NCBI GenBank assembly: GCA_903822435.1
Contig: CAIJPE010000424.1
Coordinates: 1-38,967 of the forward strand
Length of the DNA stretch: 38,967 bases
Reading direction: 5' to 3'
DNA from: an uncultured beta proteobacterium
GTDB lineage: Bacteria > Pseudomonadota > Gammaproteobacteria > Burkholderiales > Burkholderiaceae_C
Below the pieces are notes generated by a model. That model searched no databases, had not been told where the DNA came from, and was given only the letters and a program-made list of their open reading frames with translations. The translations under genes were made by a program, and so were the position numbers. Numbering within the stretch: position 1 is the stretch's first letter; each line of letters starts with the position of its first letter. Shown here piece after piece: positions 10,101-16,897 of this stretch.

Positions 10101-10660
10101 TCGACGCCTTCGATGGCGCCGGCCGTGCCGCGCGGGCCGAGTCGCAGCGGCAGGAGGCGCTGTCTGCCATGGGCGATGCCGCCGAGCGCTACCTGCGGCT
10201 GCACACCGCCTCGCGCTTGCTGAAGTGGTCGATGGAGAAATTCCGCGAGACCCAGCAGGGGCCCATGCTCGCCCGGGCGTCGGCGCACTTCAAGGGCCTG
10301 ACCCTGGGCTCTTTCAGCCGCCTGTTGGTGGACACGGAAGACGCGGCGCCGCGCCTGCTGGGCATCCGCCCGGGCGGCGAGCAGGTGGACGTGGGCGGCA
10401 TGAGCGAGGGCTCACGCGACCAGCTGTACCTGGCGCTGCGGCTGGCGGCGCTGGAGCTTCAGTGCGACCAGGGTTTCAACCTGCCGCTGATCGCCGACGA
10501 CCTGTTCATCAATTTCGACGACCATCGCACCGAGGCGGGCCTGGCGGTGCTGGGCGCCCTGAGCGCACGAATGCAGGTGGTGTTCCTGACGCACCACCAT
10601 CACCTGGTTCCCATGGCCAAGCGGGTGCTGGGAGACGATCTCAACGTGGTGTGGCTCTGA
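7178..10660 (+). CDS. SMC/Rad50-like AAA ATPase (YhaN type), partner of the upstream nuclease
   Basis: The product is 1160 residues with a split ABC-type ATPase head at the two ends and a long coiled-coil middle rich in Ala, Gln, Leu, Glu and Arg. Walker A is IVGPNEAGKST (about residues 30-40). Near the C terminus are the ABC signature GGMSEGSRDQLYLALRLA (about residue 1074) and Walker B LIADDLFINFDD (about residue 1104). This layout fits the YhaN branch of the SbcC/Rad50 family. I see no CxxC in the middle of the coiled coil, so a Rad50-type zinc hook is absent. It starts 19 bp after the nuclease gene. The TPP riboswitch lies just downstream, so the repair transcript probably ends near 10660-10705. 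Confidence 0.9.
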   Translation: MRIRELRLIRYGKFTDRTLELPARARDIHFIVGPNEAGKSTVRTAIGDWLFGIPTRTPLAFLHPMPELRVGGVIETLADGDSPARYLAFERTKGNKNTLRTPQDAVLPDAALQPWLGSLQALAFNRMHALDHGALVEGGAGILHASDDIGRLLFQSAAGIEHLGEALQKLQADADALWGPRRSGSRSYYQALDAFDAANAAFKQSTLRTRDWQAQHDALAATESALGAARARELDIRLQRSRLERIRRVRPMLLALDAARAEQEALLAAGSIPLLPENAAQVLGEARQAMVLVAAELQRLQQAIAKARRDLHATPVDRAVLALAADITELNERRLQFRAHRTDMVKRAEEIRLEWQRAQELAAGLGWSAESEDAVRRRLPAAPARLRLSRLLKERVAVVQALRAAEGHLAERQQQVAQARQALSHPAAGAVPPGLASALEQALKLGDPAAAMAALQHKLDALAHRLDAGLAALGDWRREPAALRAMLVPEPALVRGLIDQQRSDAAEAHSQRDALDAKAQDLQRLSLDLQQLVRDFQPVSMDQVLEARRLRDGSWQGIKSAPGELADRASAFEGQVAQADQLADARLDRAQHEAARRARAEALEHQRLEWQGLGRRLQAVQQRMASRADDWQALASSGGLPGLPLEMAPAWLQQRQAALELVDAMSDAQQQLDALREAAATARQALGRLLGLADAGAAAPDLAECVRRARAQITLDDQARGQRVTLEQQLREGQASLLTLQTALQAARAAWDGWGLSWRSALLAAGHAESVLADQVESEIEVMQEVDRLLGRIRSIRSERIDTMQADLDGLDLTAGRLAERVAPELAGRPAEDMALELAHRLDGARQADATCAALQSALAQSQADEAAAVQRQLALQASLVPLMAAAGVDDAGALAAAIERSGRRRAVEARIASAEAERAQAADGLSADALRREIEGIGADELIAQLERFTRQASEAVEEIAMLSNRHGTLKTAFDAFDGAGRAARAESQRQEALSAMGDAAERYLRLHTASRLLKWSMEKFRETQQGPMLARASAHFKGLTLGSFSRLLVDTEDAAPRLLGIRPGGEQVDVGGMSEGSRDQLYLALRLAALELQCDQGFNLPLIADDLFINFDDHRTEAGLAVLGALSARMQVVFLTHHHHLVPMAKRVLGDDLNVVWL

Positions 10661-10705
10661 AAGGGGTGGCTTCAGCGCCTCTTCGCGAAAGCGTCACAAT
10701 ACCCA

Positions 10706-10784
10706 TGCTCCGGGGTGCGCGCGACGGCGTGCTGAGATCCAAACCCGCGAACTTGATCCGGTTCATGCCGGCGTAAGAAGAGCA
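10706..10784 (+). promoter_or_regulatory. TPP riboswitch (THI element)
   Basis: The conserved thi-box segments occur in order: CCGGGGTGC (about 10710-10718), GCTGAGA (10731-10737), ACCCGCGAACTTGATC (10743-10758) and CCGGTTCATGCCGGCG (10758-10773). The closing P1 stem is perfect, TGCTC at 10706-10710 against GAGCA at 10780-10784. Binding of thiamin pyrophosphate should repress the operon that begins with thiD at 10859. The aptamer call is from sequence. The translational mode of control is inferred from the separate hairpin at 10821-10854. Confidence 0.95.
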
Positions 10785-10820
10785 ACTGCCGCGTGCCGTG
10801 CCTGGGCCGTGGTGGCGCGT

Positions 10821-10854
10821 CCTTCGGAGCATTGGATTTGGTGCACCCCGGAGG
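10821..10854 (+). promoter_or_regulatory. Predicted Shine-Dalgarno-sequestering hairpin of the TPP riboswitch
   Basis: CCTTCGG (10821-10827) can pair with CCGGAGG (10848-10854), a 7-bp stem with one G-U pair. The second arm contains the GGAGG ribosome site of thiD. An inner stem GCATT (10829-10833) with GGTGC (10840-10844) extends it around a 6-nt loop. No U-run follows, so this looks like translational control, as is common for proteobacterial THI elements. The switch to an open form without TPP was not modelled. Confidence 0.55.
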
Positions 10855-10858
10855 ATCG

Positions 10859-11731
10859 ATGAACACCGCAACCCCCGCAGCCGCTGCCGACGGACCCACC
10901 CCCTGGGCCCAGTACCGGCGATTGCTCTCCATCGCGGGTTCCGACTCCGGCGGCGGTGCCGGCGTGCAGGCCGACCTGAAGACCTTCGCCGCGCTGGGCT
11001 GCTTCGGCACCACGGCCATCACGGCGTTGACCGCCCAGAACACCACCGGCGTGCGTGCCATCCATGCCGTGCCCCTGGATGTGCTGGCCGCCCAGATCGA
11101 TGCGGTCGTCGAGGACCTCGGCGTCGACGCGGTGAAGATCGGCATGCTGCATTCGGCACCCACCATCCAGACGGTGGCCGTGGCGCTCGAGCGCCACGGC
11201 CTGCACCGGGTGGTGCTGGACCCAGTGATGGTGGCGACCAGCGGCGCTGCCCTCATCGACCCGTCTTCGATCGCGGCGCTCGTGAGCCTGCTCTTCCCGC
11301 GGGCCCTGCTGGTCACGCCCAACCTGGACGAAGCCGCCATGCTCGTCGGCCGTCCGCTGCACAGCGAAGCCGACATGGCCGCGGCGGCGCAGCAACTGCT
11401 GGACATGGGCGCGCGCGCCGTGCTGCTGAAGGGCGGCCACCTGGCCGGCGACACCGTGGCCGACCTGCTGCTGCAACCGGGCGTTGCCCCGTTGTGGCTG
11501 CGTGCACCGCGCATCGCCACGCACAACACCCACGGCACGGGCTGCACCCTGTCCAGCGCCATTGCGGCTTTCCTGGCGCTCGGCGACGGCCTGCCGCAGG
11601 CCGTGCGGCTGGCGCGCGAGTACGTGCGCGGCGCCCTGGCTGCCGGCGCCGGTGTGCGCACGGGTTCGGGCAGTGGCCCCTTGAACCACGGCTTTGCGCC
11701 GCAGCCCATGCGGCTGGCCCCGTTGCCATGA
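10859..11731 (+). CDS. thiD: Hydroxymethylpyrimidine/phosphomethylpyrimidine kinase
   Basis: ThiD phosphorylates HMP and then HMP-P to give HMP-PP, the pyrimidine half of thiamin. The 290-residue product has the ribokinase-like motifs LSIAGSDSGGGAGVQADLK near the N terminus, VVLDPVMVATSG in the middle, LVTPNLDEAAML, AVLLKGGHL, and the ATP/anion-hole motif HNTHGTGCTLSSAIAAFLA near the C terminus. I chose the ATG at 10859 because it has GGAGG at 10850-10854 and gives the normal length. A GTG at 10793 would place the leader and riboswitch tail inside the protein. It is the first gene after the TPP riboswitch and heads a run of eleven close-packed genes. Confidence 0.96.
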   Translation: MNTATPAAAADGPTPWAQYRRLLSIAGSDSGGGAGVQADLKTFAALGCFGTTAITALTAQNTTGVRAIHAVPLDVLAAQIDAVVEDLGVDAVKIGMLHSAPTIQTVAVALERHGLHRVVLDPVMVATSGAALIDPSSIAALVSLLFPRALLVTPNLDEAAMLVGRPLHSEADMAAAAQQLLDMGARAVLLKGGHLAGDTVADLLLQPGVAPLWLRAPRIATHNTHGTGCTLSSAIAAFLALGDGLPQAVRLAREYVRGALAAGAGVRTGSGSGPLNHGFAPQPMRLAPLP

Positions 11732-11747
11732 GCCGGTTCCCAGGCCG

Positions 11748-12854
11748 ATGACCGCCATGAACCCAGCCTTGCCGCCCACGATGCAGACCCTGGTGGACCG
11801 GCTGCACGGCTTCCTGGCCCAGGATGGCTGCACCGACGCCGAGTTCGACGAACTGGCCCTGGCCCTGTTCGCCCTGCAGTACGCCAGCAACGAGCCCTAC
11901 CGCCGCTTCTGCCAGCGGCGCGGCGCCACGCCGCGCCGCCTGACGCGCTGGCACGAGGTGCCGCCGGTGCCCATCAGCGCCTTCAAGGACGCCACGCTCA
12001 GCTGCGTGCCGCCGGCCGATTGCGAACGCGTGTTCATGACCAGTGGCACCAGCCGGGGCGAGATCAAGGGCCGCAACCACCACCCGACGATCGCCGTGTG
12101 GGACCGCTCGATGCGGCGCCACTTCGAGCAGCGTTTCATGCAGGGCCGGGCCCCGCTGCCCATGCTGTTGCTGTTCCCCGACGAGGTGCAGTTGCCCAAC
12201 TCGTCGCTGGCCCGCTATCTGTCGCTGGCCGCGCGCTGCTACGGAACGCCCGGCAGCCGCTCCTACATCGGCCCGAAGGGCCTGGACGTGGGCGGCCTGC
12301 GTGCCGCGCTGGACCAGGCCGCGGCGCAGGCGCAGCCTGTCGCGCTGATGGGCGCGAGCTTCAGCATCGTCCACCTGCTGGACGCCTTGCGCGCCCAAGG
12401 TGAGCGCCATCCGTTGCCCGCGGGCAGCCGCATCCTGGACACCGGTGGCTACAAGGGCCAGGCGCGCGAATTGCCCTTGGACGCCTTCTACGACGGGCTG
12501 GCCGAGACCTTCGGCCTGCCGCGTGCCGACTGCATCAACATGTACGGCATGACCGAGCTCAGCTCGCAGTTCTACGATGCGGGCAACGAGCTCGTGCCGT
12601 CGATCAAGCGCGCGCCCCATTGGGTGCGCAGCCGGGTCATCGATCCCTTGAGCGGCCACGAATTGCCGCGCGGTGAACGCGGCGCGCTGGCGCATTGCGA
12701 CCTGGCCAACTTCAACTCGGCCATCGCGATCCTCACCGAAGACATCGGCGTTGCCGTCGACGGCGGCTTCGTGCTGCTGGGCCGCGCCGAAGGGGCCGAG
12801 GCCAAGGGCTGCTCCTTGGCGGTGCAGGAGTTCCTGCAGGCAACGCGTCCATGA
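11748..12854 (+). CDS. LuxE-like acyl-protein synthetase (acyl-adenylating), in the thiamin operon
   Basis: The 368-residue product matches the LuxE acyl-protein synthetase family in length and motifs. LuxE enzymes activate a carboxylic acid with ATP and pass the acyl group to the reductase LuxC. The adenylate-forming motif FMTSGTSRGEIKGRNHH is near residue 96, with DTGGYKGQ and NMYGMTELSSQFYD further on. A conserved-type cysteine at residue 355 (AKGCSLAVQEF) matches the C-terminal acyl-accepting cysteine of LuxE. It starts 16 bp after thiD and its stop overlaps the luxC-like start. I chose the ATG at 11748; 11757 is also possible and neither has a strong ribosome site. There are no luciferase genes nearby, so light emission is not the role. 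Its substrate is unknown; context suggests a thiamin precursor acid. Confidence 0.85.
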   Translation: MTAMNPALPPTMQTLVDRLHGFLAQDGCTDAEFDELALALFALQYASNEPYRRFCQRRGATPRRLTRWHEVPPVPISAFKDATLSCVPPADCERVFMTSGTSRGEIKGRNHHPTIAVWDRSMRRHFEQRFMQGRAPLPMLLLFPDEVQLPNSSLARYLSLAARCYGTPGSRSYIGPKGLDVGGLRAALDQAAAQAQPVALMGASFSIVHLLDALRAQGERHPLPAGSRILDTGGYKGQARELPLDAFYDGLAETFGLPRADCINMYGMTELSSQFYDAGNELVPSIKRAPHWVRSRVIDPLSGHELPRGERGALAHCDLANFNSAIAILTEDIGVAVDGGFVLLGRAEGAEAKGCSLAVQEFLQATRP

Positions 12855-14335
12855 CCACCACCTGGCGTGCGGGCCACCTGCCGGGGCTGGCGCCTGGCGA
12901 CGTGCACTGGCACACCCTGCAATTCGCTGCGCACGGACGCGTGCTGCCCGTGGAAGTGCCGCTGCTGACCGACGCGCAGATGCAGGCGCTGGCCACGCAC
13001 GTGCGCAGCGCCGCACAGCAGTCGCTTCGGGCCATGCCGGTGGATGCGGTCATCGGTGTTCTCGACCGCGCCGTCGCGCGGCTCCTGGATGCGCGGGACC
13101 CGCTGCGGCAAGAGCTCGACCGGCTGCTGCCGGTCGTCACGGGCTTCGACGAAGAGATGGTGCGCCTGGGCTTGACCGCCTACCTGCAGGCCTTCCGGGC
13201 GCCGCAGTTGCAGCGTTTCGTCGCGCAGGACTTCGCCAACCCGAAGGTGCTCGACGGCTTCCAGCCGGCTGTCAAGGGCGGCGCCGCGCGGGCCTTCGGC
13301 CCGGCCTTGCTCGCCCACGTCTGGGCCGGCAACGTGCCCGGCCTGCCGTTGTGGAGCCTGGCCTGCGGCCTGCTGGTCAAGGCCGGCAACATCGGCAAGC
13401 TGCCCAGCGACGAGCCGGTCTTCGCCACGCTTTTCGCACGCCTGCTGTGCGAGGTGCACCCGCCGCTGGCCGACTGCCTGGCCGTGGTGTGGTGGAAGGG
13501 CGGGCAGCCCGGCCCTCAGGCCGCGCTCTTTCGCGCGTGCGACACCGTGCTGGCCTATGGCAGCAACGCCGCCCTGCAGCAGGTGCGCCAAGCCGTGCCG
13601 CTGACCACGCGCTTCATCGGCTATGGCCACAAGCTGGGGGTAGCGTTGGTGGGCCGTGCCGCGCTGGACCGCCAGCGCGGCCCCGCTGCCGCCCGGCGCC
13701 TGGCGCTGGACATCGTGCGCTGGGAGCAGCAGGGTTGCTATTCGCCGCATGTGGTGTACGTCGAGCGGGGAGCCGCGCTGTCGCCGCGCGACTTCGCGCA
13801 GCACGTGGCCGCCGAGCTGGCCAACCTCGGACACCGCCACCCGCGAAGGGCCCTGGCACTCAGCGAGGCCGAGGCCGTGGCGGCCTGGCGGCGCACGGCC
13901 GAATGGGGCACGCTGTCCGATCCAGCGGGCGAGGCGGCCGGCACTGAACTGCTGGGGGCCGAGGACGCACCCTGGGCCCTGGCCTATCGCGACAGGCCGC
14001 AGCCGCTGGCGCCGTCGGCGGGCCAGCGCTGCGTGCAGCTCAGCGCGGTGGATGCGCTGGACGATGTGCTGCCGCTGCTGGCGCCGCACGCGGCCTTCCT
14101 GCAGACGGTGGGCCTGGCCACCACGCCGGCCGAGCTGTACCGGCTGGGCGAGGCGCTGGGGCGCATCGGCGTGACCCGCATCGCGCCCCTGGGGCGTATG
14201 ACGCAGCCCGAAGCCGGCTGGCACCACGATGGCCGATTCAACCTGTCCGACCTCGTGCGCATGGTCGAGATCGAGCAGGCCGCCGAGCGCGCCGCCGACC
14301 GCCTGGCGCCCTACGCGCAAGAGTGGGACGCATGA
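12851..14335 (+). CDS. LuxC-like acyl-CoA/acyl-protein reductase
   Basis: The 494-residue product fits the LuxC family, which uses NADPH to reduce an enzyme-bound acyl thioester to an aldehyde. The Rossmann-region motif WAGNVPGLPLWSLACGLL is at about residues 158-175, followed by KLPSDEPVF. The catalytic cysteine is retained at residue 296 in WEQQGCYSPHVVYVE, equivalent to Cys286 of Vibrio harveyi LuxC. The start overlaps the LuxE-like stop by 4 bp (ATGA) and the stop overlaps the ABC ATPase start by 4 bp, so this gene is locked into the thiamin transcript. Family and catalytic residue are seen in the sequence. The idea that it reduces a pyrimidine carboxylate rather than a fatty acyl group is inference. 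Confidence 0.87.
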   Translation: MTTTWRAGHLPGLAPGDVHWHTLQFAAHGRVLPVEVPLLTDAQMQALATHVRSAAQQSLRAMPVDAVIGVLDRAVARLLDARDPLRQELDRLLPVVTGFDEEMVRLGLTAYLQAFRAPQLQRFVAQDFANPKVLDGFQPAVKGGAARAFGPALLAHVWAGNVPGLPLWSLACGLLVKAGNIGKLPSDEPVFATLFARLLCEVHPPLADCLAVVWWKGGQPGPQAALFRACDTVLAYGSNAALQQVRQAVPLTTRFIGYGHKLGVALVGRAALDRQRGPAAARRLALDIVRWEQQGCYSPHVVYVERGAALSPRDFAQHVAAELANLGHRHPRRALALSEAEAVAAWRRTAEWGTLSDPAGEAAGTELLGAEDAPWALAYRDRPQPLAPSAGQRCVQLSAVDALDDVLPLLAPHAAFLQTVGLATTPAELYRLGEALGRIGVTRIAPLGRMTQPEAGWHHDGRFNLSDLVRMVEIEQAAERAADRLAPYAQEWDA

Positions 14336-15066
14336 GCTTCCTGGCCCTGCGCGATGTGAGCTTCGGCCATGCAGGCCAGGCCCCGGTGATCGAGGGCCTG
14401 AGCCTCGAGCTGGCGCCCGGTGACATCCACTGCCTGGTGGGCCGCAGCGGTTGCGGCAAGACCACGCTGCTGAAGTTGGCCGCCGGCTTGCTGCAGCCCA
14501 CGGCAGGGGTGGTGACGGTGCGCGGCAGACCGCTGGCCGACCGGCGCAGCGTGGGCTTCGTGTTCCAGCAGCCCACCTTGCTGGATTGGCTGACGGTGCG
14601 CGACAACGTGCTGTTGCCCGTTTCGCTGCAGCACCCGCCCGGCAACGCCGATGTGCAGGCGGCCGAGGCGCTGCTGGCCCAACTGGGCCTGTCGGCCTTC
14701 AGCCAACGCTACCCGGCCCAACTCTCGGGCGGCCAGCAAAGCCGCGTGGCGCTGGCCCGTGCGCTGGTGCTGCAGCCGCCGCTGTTGCTGCTGGACGAGC
14801 CCTTTGCCGCGCTGGACGCCATCACCCGCGAAGACCTGCAGCGCGACCTGCTGCGCCTGTGCCGGACCCGCGGCACGACGGCGCTGTTCGTCACGCACGA
14901 CATCGCCGAGGCCGTGTTCCTGGGCGATCGTGTGTCGGTGCTGGCGGCCGGACGATTGCAGCGCAGCGTGGCCGTGCCGCCGGACGCGGCGCGCGACACG
15001 CCGTCCTTCGGCGCCTGCTGCGCGGCGCTGCGCCAATCGCTCGGGTTTGCCGGGGTCGCGGCATGA
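14332..15066 (+). CDS. ABC transporter ATP-binding protein, SsuB/TauB/ThiZ type
   Basis: A 244-residue ABC ATPase with Walker A GRSGCGKTTLLKLAAG, Q-loop VFQQPTLLDWLTV, signature LSGGQQSRVALARAL, Walker B LLLLDEPFAALDA and H-loop LFVTHDIAEAV. The family serves importers of nitrate, sulfonate, taurine and HMP-type pyrimidines. The permease and binding-protein genes follow directly. Placement under a TPP riboswitch makes a ThiZ role (import of a thiamin pyrimidine precursor) the best guess. The ATG at 14332 overlaps the upstream stop. The sequence alone cannot separate ThiZ from SsuB or TauB. Confidence 0.9.
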   Translation: MSFLALRDVSFGHAGQAPVIEGLSLELAPGDIHCLVGRSGCGKTTLLKLAAGLLQPTAGVVTVRGRPLADRRSVGFVFQQPTLLDWLTVRDNVLLPVSLQHPPGNADVQAAEALLAQLGLSAFSQRYPAQLSGGQQSRVALARALVLQPPLLLLDEPFAALDAITREDLQRDLLRLCRTRGTTALFVTHDIAEAVFLGDRVSVLAAGRLQRSVAVPPDAARDTPSFGACCAALRQSLGFAGVAA

Positions 15067-15818
15067 AGCGCCACGAACGCATCGCGGCGCTGCTGCTGCT
15101 GGCCCTGCTGGTCGGTGGATGGGAAGTTGCGGCGCGGTGGCTCGGCCTGTCGGCGCTGGTTCTGCCCCCACCCAGCCGCATTGCGCAGGCGCTGTGGCAG
15201 GGCCTGGCCAGCGGCTACCTGTGGCCACACCTGTGGGCCACCGTCGCCGAACTGGTCTTCGGGCTGGCGGCCGGTTGCACCATCGGCTTCGGCGCGGGGG
15301 TGCTGCTGGCCGAAGTGCCTGCGCTGCGCCGCCTGGTGATGCCGTACGTCGTGGTCAGCCAGGTGGTGCCCAAGCTGGCACTGATGCCGCTGTTCATCGT
15401 CTGGTTCGGCTTCGGGTTGGCACCCACCGTGGTCATCACGGCGCTGATCTGCTTCTTTCCGCTGCTGGAGAACACCCTGACCGGCCTGGCCCGCGTGGCG
15501 CCGGCGCAGCTGGAGCTGTTCCGCATGCTGGGCGCCACGCGGTGGCAGACCCTGCTGCGCCTGAAGCTGCCCAGCGGCCTGCCTGCGGTGCTGGCCGGCT
15601 TGCGCGTGGCCGTGGTGCTGGCCCTGGTGGGCGCCGTGGTCGGCGAATTCATCGGCGCCAGCCGGGGCCTGGGCGCACTGATCATCGCGGCCCAGGGCAG
15701 CATGGACACACCCTTGATGTTCGCGGTGCTGGTGCTCGTATCGGCGATCGGGCTGGTGCTGTATCGGTGCGCGCTGTACCTCGAGCGCCGGCTTCTGCAG
15801 CCCGCCGAACAGGCCTGA
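15063..15818 (+). CDS. ABC transporter permease, SsuC/ThiX type
   Basis: The 251-residue product has an N-terminal hydrophobic anchor and about six membrane segments. The EAA-loop for contact with the ATPase is readable as ELFRMLGATRWQTLLRLKLP. PPPSRIAQALW and VPKLALMPLFIVWFGFG are typical of the BPD_transp_1 permeases of the sulfonate/nitrate/HMP group. It overlaps the ATPase gene by 4 bp and is followed 48 bp later by the binding-protein gene. In this operon it is the probable inner-membrane channel for a thiamin precursor (ThiX role). Confidence 0.9.
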   Translation: MKRHERIAALLLLALLVGGWEVAARWLGLSALVLPPPSRIAQALWQGLASGYLWPHLWATVAELVFGLAAGCTIGFGAGVLLAEVPALRRLVMPYVVVSQVVPKLALMPLFIVWFGFGLAPTVVITALICFFPLLENTLTGLARVAPAQLELFRMLGATRWQTLLRLKLPSGLPAVLAGLRVAVVLALVGAVVGEFIGASRGLGALIIAAQGSMDTPLMFAVLVLVSAIGLVLYRCALYLERRLLQPAEQA

Positions 15819-15866
15819 CCGCGACGCCGGCCCCATCACCCATTCCACCCACCCGACCCCACCCGA

Positions 15867-16874
15867 ATGGCATCCCAGATGATTGCGCAACCCACACGCC
15901 GCCGCCTGCTCGCTGCCGCCTGCGCTGCTTGGCCCTCGCTGTCGTGGACACAGGCCGCGGCCGCGCCCGACAAGTTCACCGTCGCCGGCTGGAGCAAACC
16001 CATCACCGAGGTCATGCCGCTGCTCGTCGACGAGGACAAGGGCTTCTACCGCGCGCAGGGCTTGGCCCTGGAATACCTGCCCGGTGCCGGCGGCGGCGAC
16101 GCCGTGCGCAACCTGCTGTCCGGCCAGGCCGACGTCGCCTTCACCGACCCGGGCTCGCTGTTCGCGGCGCTGGACAAGGGTGAGCGGCTCAAAGCCGTGT
16201 ACGACATCTATCCGCAGAACGTGTTCAACGTGGTGTCTCTGCGCAAGAGCGGCATCCACAAGCCGTCTGACCTGAAGGGCAAGAAGATCGGCGTCTACAG
16301 CCTGGCCAGCGGCACGCGCCAGGCCCTGCAGGTCTTGCTGCACCAGGCGGGCCTGACCGAGGCCGATGTCACCGTCGTCGTCACCGGGCTGCTGAACTTC
16401 GCGCCCCTGCTGCAGGGCCAGGTGGACGCCACGGCGGCCACCGACACAGGCCTGGCCATCGGCCGCCGGCGCGGTCTGGGCGAGGTCGACGTGATGGAGG
16501 TCGGACAGTTCCTCGACGTCTCCAGCGATCTCTTCGCCGTGCGCGAAGACACCTACCAGCGGCGCAAGGACGTCCTGCGCCGCTTCCTGCGCGCCTACCG
16601 CGACGCCGCGGCGTGGATGATGGCCGAGCCGGCCGAGGCCGCGCAGCTCGCGGTCAAGCGTGCCATCGACGGCAGCGACCCGCAGCTCAACCTCGAGCTG
16701 ATCAAGCTGCGCAATGCGTCCAGCGTCTCGGCCCTGACGCGTGACAAGGGCCTCGGTGCGATGGACCTCGCTTCGCTGCAGAAGGCCGCCGACGTCTACC
16801 GACAGCTGGGCCTGGTGCAGCGGCGGCTGGACTTGTCGCAGGTCGTGGCCGGCGACTTGCTGCCGGGCCGTTGA
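15867..16874 (+). CDS. ABC transporter substrate-binding protein, NMT1/THI5-like (ThiY-type)
   Basis: The 335-residue product starts with a twin-arginine-like export signal (TRRRLLAAACAAWPSL) with likely cleavage around AAAA-PDK. The mature part has the NMT1/SsuA/THI5-like layout: KFTVAGWSKPITEVMPLLVD, KGFYRAQGLALEYLPGAGGG, LLSGQADVAFTDPGSL and DLKGKKIGVYSLASGT. ThiY proteins of this fold bind formyl-aminopyrimidines from degraded thiamin, and the TPP riboswitch upstream supports that role here. SsuA and TauA share the fold, so the ligand is not proven. The THI5 HMP-synthase CCCFC motif is absent, so it is a binding protein and not an HMP synthase. No strong ribosome site precedes 15867; an ATG at 15879 is possible. 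Confidence 0.82.
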   Translation: MASQMIAQPTRRRLLAAACAAWPSLSWTQAAAAPDKFTVAGWSKPITEVMPLLVDEDKGFYRAQGLALEYLPGAGGGDAVRNLLSGQADVAFTDPGSLFAALDKGERLKAVYDIYPQNVFNVVSLRKSGIHKPSDLKGKKIGVYSLASGTRQALQVLLHQAGLTEADVTVVVTGLLNFAPLLQGQVDATAATDTGLAIGRRRGLGEVDVMEVGQFLDVSSDLFAVREDTYQRRKDVLRRFLRAYRDAAAWMMAEPAEAAQLAVKRAIDGSDPQLNLELIKLRNASSVSALTRDKGLGAMDLASLQKAADVYRQLGLVQRRLDLSQVVAGDLLPGR

Positions 16875-16897
16875 GGCACCACGAAAGGCAACGCAGC

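Noticed and set aside
11748-14335. A bioluminescence (lux) operon
   Set aside because: Only LuxE- and LuxC-like genes occur. There is no luxA, luxB or luxD and the context is thiamin synthesis.
15867-16874. A THI5-type HMP synthase
   Set aside because: The fold is THI5/NMT1-like, but there is an export signal, no CCCFC motif, and it sits with an ABC ATPase and permease, so it is a transport binding protein.
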